A DNA stretch of 64,000 nucleotides, taken from Chryseobacterium daeguense DSM 19388 (lineage in GTDB: Bacteria; Bacteroidota; Bacteroidia; Flavobacteriales; Weeksellaceae). Of the stretch, positions 58,325-64,000 are shown one piece after another. The first letter of the stretch is position 1. Each line of letters opens with the position of its first letter. The notes below the pieces were generated by a model. It searched no databases. It had not been told where the DNA came from and worked only from the letters and a program-made list of their open reading frames with translations. Both the position numbers and the translations under genes were made by a program. The stretch covers positions 1-64,000 of the forward strand of contig NZ_AUMT01000009.1 of NCBI RefSeq assembly GCF_000430825.1, written 5' to 3'.

Positions 58325-58371
58325 AGTTTCTAATTTAAAGATTAAATTATTTAAAAATTGAAGATTTATAA

Positions 58372-58468
58372 TGCACTAATTTAACAATAATAATGTACTA
58401 ATTTATCAGTTTACCAATATAACAATATTCACAGCATTGATAAATTGCTACATTATTATATTGCTACA
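58372..58468. repeat. Octamer repeat element, extended and degenerate
   Basis: Six or more octamers on the left (TGCACTAA at 58372, TTTAACAA at 58380, TGTACTAA at 58394, through TATAACAA at 58418), a short spacer without the 28-bp module, and inverted octamers (58437-58468). It ends 4 bp before the paaD stop. Confidence 0.7.
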
Positions 58469-58472
58469 TAAT

Positions 58473-58937
58473 TTAGTGGCATTTAAAATAATCAAAAGGC
58501 TCTAAACAGTCTAAGCACTGATATGAGGCCTTACATAATGTAGACCCGAATCGGCTGATCTGTTTTGAATTCATAGAACCGCAACGCGGACATTTTTTCG
58601 GTTTCCCGATGTGATGTTCGTCTGCTCCTTTTTCCGGAGGTGTGATTCCGTAAGCACGAAGTTTTTCTCTTGCTTCATCTGTCAGCCAGTCTGTTGTCCA
58701 GATCGGAAACATTTTGGTGACCACTTTTGCATCCCAACCGTTTTCTTTCATAATTTTGATAATGTCTTCCTCAATGGTAAACATAGCGGGACAGGCAGAA
58801 TACGTCGGCGTAATTGTTACTTCACAAGAATTCTCACTGGTAATTTTCGCTTCTCTTACAATGCCCAATTCCACAATATTGATTACCGGAATTTCCGGAT
58901 CGGGAACGAGTTCTAATATTTCTAAAGGATTTTTCAA
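58473..58937 (-). CDS. paaD: Phenylacetyl-CoA epoxidase subunit PaaD
   Basis: Small subunit of the phenylacetyl-CoA epoxygenase, a DUF59/MIP18-type protein thought to help iron-sulfur cluster assembly. The 154 residues include the DUF59 part (EILELVPDPEIPVINIVELGIV, TPTYSACPAMFTIEEDI) and the C-terminal metal-binding segment with cysteines in KCPRCGSMNS, STLCKASYQCLDC and FKC. Between paaG and paaC in transcribed order. Confidence 0.93.
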   Translation of the reverse strand: MKNPLEILELVPDPEIPVINIVELGIVREAKITSENSCEVTITPTYSACPAMFTIEEDIIKIMKENGWDAKVVTKMFPIWTTDWLTDEAREKLRAYGITPPEKGADEHHIGKPKKCPRCGSMNSKQISRFGSTLCKASYQCLDCLEPFDYFKCH

Positions 58938-58964
58938 TCTTTTTTAATCTGAAATTTTATTTAA

Positions 58965-59060
58965 CGCAAAGTTCGCTAAGATTTTTTTACTACTAGACGT
59001 TTTTTAAGTTCGCAAAGGCGTTTCACTCAGCAAAGTCAGCAAAGAATAAATGCTACATTG
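58965..59060. repeat. AACGCAAAGTTCGC-type repetitive remnant
   Basis: Segments such as AACGCAAAGTTCGCTAAG and AAGTTCGCAAAGGCG are arranged loosely in the paaD-paaC gap. A related AAACGCAAAG string occurs near 63949. Followed by one partial octamer pair (TGCTACATTGTTACG at 59051) and a 33-bp palindrome. Looks like accumulated repeat debris. Confidence 0.4.
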
Positions 59061-59079
59061 TTACGAACGCTATTTTTTT

Positions 59080-59112
59080 AAACCTAACAGGTTTTAAAAA
59101 CCTGTTAGGTTT
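59080..59112. repeat. 33-bp palindrome, covarying copy
   Basis: AAACCTAACAGGTTTT, one centre base, and the paired inverted arm. Compared with the two copies around the RAYT gene, one arm has G to A and the other C to T at the matching position (CGG/CCG to CAG/CTG), so base pairing is kept. Confidence 0.85.
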
Positions 59113-59127
59113 GTATTTTTCAAAATT

Positions 59128-59877
59128 TTACCAAGTACAACCCGGATACGCTCTCTGCATATACTGCAACTCACAAAGAATATATCCAAAATATTCTGTA
59201 TGGTAACCTGTTCTTGATTTTGGCTGCATAAAAGGATTTGTAGGATATTCTAATTTGAAATCCGCGAAATCTTTCTGCGTAATCGCTAAAAATTCTTCGT
59301 AAAGAGCATCTGTATTCGGAGCGATATTTAAAGCGATTAAATCATCTTCTCCTTCCACTTTTGCGAATAAACCTTTTGAATATTCCCAGATATTTTCGAT
59401 TGCTTTTTCTAAACGATTTTTACTTTCTTCTGTTCCCTGAGCAAAAATTTTCATCCAGGATGCAGCGTGAGTATAATGATATCTTACTTCTTTCAAAGAT
59501 TTCTGAGCAATAGCAGAAAGTTCTTCATTAGTAGAATTTGATAACGCTTCGTACATCAATTTCTGATATATGGAGAAAACATACACTTTTAAAATCGTCT
59601 GAGCATAATCTTCGTTCGGAAGTTCAACCCAATGGGCGTTTACATATTCGTGCTCGTATCTTAAAAACGCCAGATCATCTTCACTTTTTCCGTTGTCAAT
59701 CACTCTTGAAGCGTAAACGTAAAAGTTATTGGCCTGCCCAAGTTCATCCAACGCGATGTTTGTTAATGCAATATCTTCCTCTAAATAAGGACCTTCACCG
59801 CACCAAGCAGACAAACGCTGTCCCATAATGAAACTGTCGTCCGCTAGTTTTAATAAATAATTATATAATGGATTCAT
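59128..59877 (-). CDS. paaC: Phenylacetyl-CoA epoxidase subunit PaaC
   Basis: Structural, ferritin-like partner of PaaA in the phenylacetyl-CoA epoxygenase. The 249-residue helical protein includes DSFIMGQRLSAWCGEGPYLEEDIALTN (in two pieces) and LRYEHEYVNAHWVELPN, typical of PaaC. It lacks the full di-iron ligand set of PaaA, as expected for this subunit. Between paaD and paaB; the gap to paaB has a TTAGA-type repeat. Confidence 0.95.
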   Translation of the reverse strand: MNPLYNYLLKLADDSFIMGQRLSAWCGEGPYLEEDIALTNIALDELGQANNFYVYASRVIDNGKSEDDLAFLRYEHEYVNAHWVELPNEDYAQTILKVYVFSIYQKLMYEALSNSTNEELSAIAQKSLKEVRYHYTHAASWMKIFAQGTEESKNRLEKAIENIWEYSKGLFAKVEGEDDLIALNIAPNTDALYEEFLAITQKDFADFKLEYPTNPFMQPKSRTGYHTEYFGYILCELQYMQRAYPGCTW

Positions 59878-59888
59878 TTTTATAGAAT

Positions 59889-59943
59889 TTAGATATTAGA
59901 GGTTAGATATTAGACTAAATTCTAGAATCTAACTTCTAACTTC
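59889..59943. repeat. TTAGA-type inverted repeat between paaC and paaB
   Basis: TTAGATATTAGA at 59889 and again at 59903, followed by the inverted strings TCTAGAATCTAACTTC and TTCTAACTTC. A palindrome-rich, low-complexity segment similar to the single-orientation copies at 36566 and 42690. Confidence 0.4.
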
Positions 59944-59947
59944 TTTA

Positions 59948-60229
59948 TTACATATTTTTCACATCGTTTGGAATGTCGTAGAACGTCGGGTGACGGTATA
60001 GTTTGTCATCAGCCGGATCGAAAAATGCTTCTTTATCCACCCCTTCCGAAGTCACAATATATTTACTTGGAACTACCCAAACAGAAGTTCCTTCTTTTCT
60101 TCTTGTATAAACGTCTCTTGCGTTCTGCAAAGCCATTTCTGCTGTTGGTGCCTGTACTACTCCAACGTGTTTGTGAGATAATCCCGGTTTAGTCTGAATA
60201 AACACTTCCCACATATCTAAATTTGCCAT
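59948..60229 (-). CDS. paaB: Phenylacetyl-CoA epoxidase subunit PaaB
   Basis: Small bridging subunit of the phenylacetyl-CoA epoxygenase. The 93 residues contain MWEVFIQTKPGLSHKHVG and the VWVVPSKYIVTS segment typical of PaaB. I start at MANLDMWEVF (60229); the frame before it extends through octamer repeat sequence. The distal octamer of the element at 60243 lies 13 bp from the start codon. Confidence 0.95.
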   Translation of the reverse strand: MANLDMWEVFIQTKPGLSHKHVGVVQAPTAEMALQNARDVYTRRKEGTSVWVVPSKYIVTSEGVDKEAFFDPADDKLYRHPTFYDIPNDVKNM

Positions 60230-60242
60230 AAATAAAATTAAA

Positions 60243-60339
60243 TTTAACAATGTATCAATGTACCAGTTTAACAATGAGATGCTTCGACAAGCTCAGCATG
60301 ACAATGATTGTTACATTTTTACATCGGTATATTGTTATA
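60243..60339. repeat. Octamer inverted-repeat element with a 28-bp hairpin module
   Basis: Four octamers (TTTAACAA at 60243 … TTTAACAA at 60267), the module GAGATGCTTCGACAAGC…GACA (60276-60303, arms ATGCT/AGCAT), and inverted octamers (60308-60339). The last octamer provides the paaA stop (60335-60337). Confidence 0.82.
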
Positions 60340-61273
60340 TTGAAATTTTTTCCTGTTTTTCCGCAAAAGCTGCCGCAGCTTCTTTTACCCAAGTGTTTTC
60401 TCTTTGCGCTTTTCTCTTGGTTTCGATACGTTTCTTATTACAAGGTCCGTTTCCTTTTAAGATTTCCATGAATTCATCCCACGGAAGTTCCCCGAAATCA
60501 TAATGCTGTCTTTCCTCATTCCATTTTAAATCTTTATCCGGAATGGTTAATCCTAAAAATTCCGCCTGAGCAACAGTAACATCTACAAATCTCTGACGAA
60601 GGCTGTCGTTACTTTCTCTTTTCACTCTATAATTCATAGATATTTTAGAGTTTGGGGAGCTGTCGTCATTTGGACCAAACATCATTAAAGCCGGCCACCA
60701 GAAACGGTTTAACGAAGCCTGAGCCATTTCTTTCTGTTGTTTTGTGCCACGGCAAAGTGCCATCAAAATCTCGTAACCCTGTCTTTGGTGGAAAGATTCT
60801 TCCTTACAGATTTTCACCATCGCTCTTGAATAAGGCCCGTAAGAATTTCCCATCAACATCACCTGATTCATGATTGCAGCACCATCAACCAACCAGCCGA
60901 TTGCGCCGATATCTGCCCAGCTTAAAGTCGGGTAATTAAATATACTTGAATATTTTGCTTTTCCTGAAAGCATATCATCGTAAGTTGCGTCTCTGTCTGC
61001 CCTGATGCTTCCATCTCCTAATGTTTCAGTTGCAGAATACAAATATAAACCGTGACCAGCTTCATCCTGAACTTTCGCCAAAAGAGCCATTTTTCTTCTC
61101 AATGAAGGCGCTCTGGAAATCCAGTTGGCTTCCGGCAGCATTCCTACGATTTCAGAATGGGCGTGCTGTGAAATCTGACGAACCAATAATTTTCTGTAAT
61201 CATCGGGCATTACATCTTTTGGCTCTACTTTATTTTCGTCGTGTACGTATTGTACAAATTTTTCTAAATCCAT
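60335..61273 (-). CDS. paaA: Phenylacetyl-CoA epoxidase catalytic subunit PaaA
   Basis: Catalytic di-iron subunit that epoxidises the aromatic ring of phenylacetyl-CoA. The 312 residues (E. coli 309) contain ligand-bearing helices: the first with [20 protein letters not shown], the next with [15 protein letters not shown], and the later one with [15 protein letters not shown]. It is cotranscribed with paaB, paaC and paaD and gets electrons from PaaE. Octamer elements lie on both sides, one overlapping its stop codon. Confidence 0.97.
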   Translation of the reverse strand: MDLEKFVQYVHDENKVEPKDVMPDDYRKLLVRQISQHAHSEIVGMLPEANWISRAPSLRRKMALLAKVQDEAGHGLYLYSATETLGDGSIRADRDATYDDMLSGKAKYSSIFNYPTLSWADIGAIGWLVDGAAIMNQVMLMGNSYGPYSRAMVKICKEESFHQRQGYEILMALCRGTKQQKEMAQASLNRFWWPALMMFGPNDDSSPNSKISMNYRVKRESNDSLRQRFVDVTVAQAEFLGLTIPDKDLKWNEERQHYDFGELPWDEFMEILKGNGPCNKKRIETKRKAQRENTWVKEAAAAFAEKQEKISI

Positions 61274-61298
61274 AATTAAAATTTTTCAAATTTTAAAA

Positions 61299-61365
61299 TG
61301 TAACAATGAATCAATTTAACAGTCTAGCAATAATTGTTACATTGGTAAACTGTTACATTGTTACA
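61299..61365. repeat. Octamer inverted-repeat element without insert
   Basis: Octamers TGTAACAA (61299), TGAATCAA, TTTAACAG, TCTAGCAA, a 3-bp gap, then inverted octamers from TTGTTACA (61334) to TTGTTACA (61358-61365). It fills the paaE-paaA gap, 4 bp from the paaE stop. Confidence 0.82.
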
Positions 61366-61369
61366 TTAA

Positions 61370-62455
61370 TCACACATCGTAATTAAGCATCACCACATTC
61401 GTTGTCGGGTGGCATTGGCAGGTAAGAACGTAGCCCCGGGCTACTTCTTCTTCGGTAAGCGCGTAGTTTTTTTCCATGAAAACCTCTCCTTCCAAAACTT
61501 CCGCTTTACACGTACAACACACTCCTCCTTTACATGCAAAAGGCACAGGAAGATTGTCTTTCAATGCTTTATCTAAGATACTCTCTTTTTTTGAATTCAA
61601 ATGGAAAGAATATTCATCATCGTCGATGATTACCGTTACCATACTTTCTATATTGGCAATTGCCTTGAATTCATCACTCATTTCCTCTGTTTTTTCTTCA
61701 TCCGGAGCTGTGAAATATTCAAATAAAACCTGGATAGCCGGTACTTTTTTATCTTTTTTTAAATAATCTGCAATCCCTTTGATCATGTCTGAAGGTCCGC
61801 AGATAAAATAAGTTGCTTCTTTTACATCAATATCAGCATATCTTTCAAATAAAAGCTCCAGTTTTTCAGGAGAAATTCTACCTTCAAAAATCGGGTCTTC
61901 ATGCTGCTCACGGCTTACTAAATAAACAACTTTTAATCTTCCGTTAAACTGTTCAACCAACTTATCGATCTCAGCTTTTTTCATCACGTGATTCATACTT
62001 CTGTTACTGTAAAACAGATAAGCGTTTGAATTCGGCTCCTGGTAAAGACTTTCTTTGATATTCGACAACACCGGAGAAATTCCGCTTCCTGCTGCCAAAC
62101 CAACATACGTTTTCACGTTTGTAGGGTGATAAGAAGTGTTGAAACCACCCATTGGAGGCATCACTTCCAGCATTTCATCCATGTGAAGATGCTCGTTGAA
62201 ATATCCGGAAACTTTTCCACCTTCCAACAGCTTAACCAATACTTCCAGCGTGTTGCTTTTTTCACTCGGAGCATTGCAGATAGAATAAGAACGGCGCTCT
62301 TCGTTTCCATCGATAATCATTCGGAAATTAAGATACTGTCCCTGCTTGAACCTGAACTTATCTTTCAGTTCCTCAGGAATTTCAACGGCCACATTTACAG
62401 CGTCACTGGTATCTTTCTGAACTTTTACAGTTTTAAGTTTATAAAATGAATTCAT
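61370..62455 (-). CDS. paaE: Phenylacetyl-CoA epoxidase reductase PaaE
   Basis: NADPH-dependent ferredoxin-reductase that supplies electrons to the PaaABC epoxygenase. The 361-residue protein has the FAD-binding part (QGQYLNFRM, RRSYSICNAPSE), the NADP-binding part (GLAAGSGISPVLSNIKESL, YFICGPSDM) and a C-terminal plant-type [2Fe-2S] domain with PFACKGGVCCTCKAEV and a late Cys in YVLTCQC. paaK stops one base upstream of its start, so the two are translationally coupled. Confidence 0.96.
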   Translation of the reverse strand: MNSFYKLKTVKVQKDTSDAVNVAVEIPEELKDKFRFKQGQYLNFRMIIDGNEERRSYSICNAPSEKSNTLEVLVKLLEGGKVSGYFNEHLHMDEMLEVMPPMGGFNTSYHPTNVKTYVGLAAGSGISPVLSNIKESLYQEPNSNAYLFYSNRSMNHVMKKAEIDKLVEQFNGRLKVVYLVSREQHEDPIFEGRISPEKLELLFERYADIDVKEATYFICGPSDMIKGIADYLKKDKKVPAIQVLFEYFTAPDEEKTEEMSDEFKAIANIESMVTVIIDDDEYSFHLNSKKESILDKALKDNLPVPFACKGGVCCTCKAEVLEGEVFMEKNYALTEEEVARGYVLTCQCHPTTNVVMLNYDV

Positions 62456-63772
62456 TTATTTTTTAAGTATTCTGTTAATCTTTCCGCCTTCACATTTCGG
62501 AAGGCTGTCCTGAGCATGAATTTTCACTTTCGTGGTGATTCCTACTCTCTTTTTAATTTCGTTTTCGATGCTTTTCCCAAAGTTTCCGACAAAAATAGCA
62601 TAATCATCGGTATTTTGGTTTAAATTTTCAGAAGCTATAATCTCATCATCAATTTCAACATCAATATCTAATGCCACACACATCTGTTCTTTCTCGATGG
62701 GTGTTAAATAATAATTCGGAACCACTCCCTCCACATGAGAAAACGCTTCTTCAATCTGGCTCGGATAGACATTCACCCCTCTTACAATCAGCATATCATC
62801 GGCTCTTCCGAGGATTGGCCGCATTTTAACCATTGTTCTTTTACCACTTTCGTCATAATAAAGACTTGTGATATCGTTTGTCCAGTAACGTAAAAGCGGC
62901 ATTGCTTTTTTCGTTAAAGTCGTAATTACCAAAACACCCTCTTCACCAAAAGGAACCGGCTGTTTTGTAACCGGATCTAAAATTTCAGGATAAAAATGAT
63001 CTTCCCAAATGTAAGAACCTCCTTTTTCTTCAAAATCTTCCATCGAAACTCCCGGACCAATAATTTCGCTCAATCCATAAATATTTGTGGCGTGAACTCC
63101 TAATCTTTCTTCGATGTGCTGTCTAATAATTTCCGTCCAGGGTTCTGAGCCTAAAACAGCATATTTTAAACTGATTTCGTCTGCCGGGATTCCCCTTTTC
63201 GCAAATTCATCAGCGATTGTTAAAGCATAAGAAGGCGAGCAACAGATCACTTCAGGGTTAAAATCTACAATTAAATCAACCTGTCTCGCTGTCATACCTC
63301 CCGAAATCGGAAGAACACTCATTCCTAATTTTTCCGCTCCGTAATGAAGACCGAGCCCTCCCGTGAAAATTCCGTAACCGTAAGCATTGTGCAACTGCAT
63401 CCCCGGTTTAGCTCCGGCTGCATTCAAAGATCTCGCTACCACCTCGCTGAATAAATCAACGTCTTCTTTTGTATATCCTACCACCGTGGGTTTTCCCGTT
63501 GTTCCGCTTGAGCAGTGAATTCTCTGCAGTTCATTTTTCGGAACGGTAAATAATCCGAACGGATAATTATCTCTTAAATCCTGTTTGTAAGTAATCGGAA
63601 GTTTTGCAATATCCTTAATCGAGCTGATATCTTTTGGAGATATTCCTGCTTCATTAAATTTCGTTTTATAAAATTCCGACTTCTCTCCAAGGTAGTCTAC
63701 CAATTTAGCCAACCGCTCCGATTGAAGTAGTCTCAATTGGTCGATCTTTAGATATTCAACATCAAAATCCAT
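62456..63772 (-). CDS. paaK: Phenylacetate-CoA ligase PaaK
   Basis: Activates phenylacetate to phenylacetyl-CoA with ATP, the entry step of the pathway. The 438-residue adenylating enzyme has the P-loop-like SSGTTGKPTVVGYT, the A5-type YGLSEIIGPG, the hinge region around GRADDMLIVRGVNVYPSQIE and the C-terminal lysine-bearing LPKCEGGKINRI. It is first in the transcript. An inverted repeat CTAACATTTGTTAG lies 6 bases upstream of the start codon, a likely regulator site. Confidence 0.97.
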   Translation of the reverse strand: MDFDVEYLKIDQLRLLQSERLAKLVDYLGEKSEFYKTKFNEAGISPKDISSIKDIAKLPITYKQDLRDNYPFGLFTVPKNELQRIHCSSGTTGKPTVVGYTKEDVDLFSEVVARSLNAAGAKPGMQLHNAYGYGIFTGGLGLHYGAEKLGMSVLPISGGMTARQVDLIVDFNPEVICCSPSYALTIADEFAKRGIPADEISLKYAVLGSEPWTEIIRQHIEERLGVHATNIYGLSEIIGPGVSMEDFEEKGGSYIWEDHFYPEILDPVTKQPVPFGEEGVLVITTLTKKAMPLLRYWTNDITSLYYDESGKRTMVKMRPILGRADDMLIVRGVNVYPSQIEEAFSHVEGVVPNYYLTPIEKEQMCVALDIDVEIDDEIIASENLNQNTDDYAIFVGNFGKSIENEIKKRVGITTKVKIHAQDSLPKCEGGKINRILKK

Positions 63773-63778
63773 AACTAA

Positions 63779-63792
63779 CTAACATTTGTTAG
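63779..63792. promoter_or_regulatory. Putative PaaR-like operator
   Basis: CTAACA-TT-TGTTAG is a perfect 14-bp palindrome just before the paaK start. It resembles the CNAACG-NN-CGTTNG operator described for TetR-family PaaR repressors of phenylacetate genes in other bacteria. No second copy and no regulator gene are visible in the window. I found no clear -7/-33 pair here. Confidence 0.5.
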
Positions 63793-64000
63793 GTGTAAAT
63801 TTAAAAATATTTTAGAACATGGCAAAATTTTTATGATTTTCGTCACATTTTGAATGATTCTATAGTTGAGAATAAGGCGCTAAGGTTGAGTTTAAGGCTG
63901 ATGCTAAGAGCCTGTTTAAACTTAATATTTTTATGAATCTATTATTTAAACGCAAAGTTTAATTCCACTTTACCAATTGTCTTTAGGGAGCAAAAAACAA
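63793..64000. other. Upstream region of the paa cluster
   Basis: AT-rich 200 bp up to the window edge. It contains a loose tandem similarity (AAGGCGCTAAG and AAGGCTGATGCTAAG) and an AAACGCAAAG string as in 58965. No gene is supported. Confidence 0.35.

Noticed and set aside
59080-59112. 33-bp palindrome as an ordinary terminator
   Set aside because: No T-run follows on the strand of the paa genes and it lies within the cotranscribed cluster; identical copies flank the RAYT gene.
57420-61365. Short regular repeats as a CRISPR array
   Set aside because: Units are 8 bp, degenerate, inverted within each element and spread between genes; there are no spacers of constant length and no cas genes.

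Overview
The window looks like a chromosomal segment of a flavobacterium of the Weeksellaceae, most likely Chryseobacterium or a close relative. The evidence is a SprA-type secretion gene, proteins with type IX secretion (T9SS) C-terminal sorting domains, Bacteroidetes promoters (TTG, about 19 bp, TAnnTTTG), low GC content, and small 'MKNL-K' double-glycine peptides. No replication genes, plasmid genes or prophage structural cluster are visible.

Layout. 1-1018 has no gene. It holds leftward promoters for something outside the window, a candidate structured RNA and small hairpin repeats. 1019-9549 is a leftward block: ruvA-sprA, then gcvH from its own promoter, then a VanZ-like gene. 9.7-14.2 kb holds a frameshifted HAD phosphatase, maeB, a BadF/BadG-type sugar kinase and an unknown gene, all leftward. 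14.3-18.4 kb is a rightward membrane/lipid run (GtrA, acyltransferase, sugar transporter, DUF3810 protein), followed by a candidate small RNA.

18.8-31.1 kb is the accessory region of most interest: a peptide natural product (RiPP/bacteriocin) locus. A split LanB pair (glutamylation and elimination proteins) runs left. Running right are a double-glycine precursor, a TlpA-like lipoprotein, a VKOR-thioredoxin fusion, a C39-peptidase ABC exporter, a second Cys-rich precursor and an HlyD adaptor. Both precursors are followed by intrinsic hairpins. A frameshifted XRE regulator with TGCAAA repeats in its promoter lies at the divergent centre. A decayed gene and a CPBP protease follow.

31.1-49.7 kb is mostly housekeeping and envelope genes: tRNA-Met, a TlpA protein, a T9SS-sorted protein, clpX, HIT, greA, dtd, a serine hydrolase, an FKBP, lipoproteins, DUF4173, a Coq4-like protein, a phosphoesterase, a small membrane/regulator cluster, an enoyl-CoA hydratase-like gene, two tandem tail-collar proteins with a T9SS protein, and a SMUG2-type glycosylase.

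49.7-63.8 kb is a leftward phenylacetate catabolic cluster in the transcribed order paaK-E-A-B-C-D-G-H-(unknown)-I-(four-helix-bundle gene)-J-Y-(RAYT transposase)-Z. PaaK activates phenylacetate, PaaABCDE epoxidises the ring, PaaG isomerises it, PaaZ opens it, and PaaH and PaaJ carry out beta-oxidation steps. No clear PaaF or regulator is present. Most gaps in this cluster carry a repeat that I do not see elsewhere in the window: four degenerate octamers (TKTANCAR) followed by four inverted octamers. The space between the arms is empty, holds a 28-bp covarying hairpin, or, in one case, holds the whole four-helix-bundle gene. A REP-associated tyrosine transposase gene flanked by identical 33-bp palindromes sits in the same cluster.
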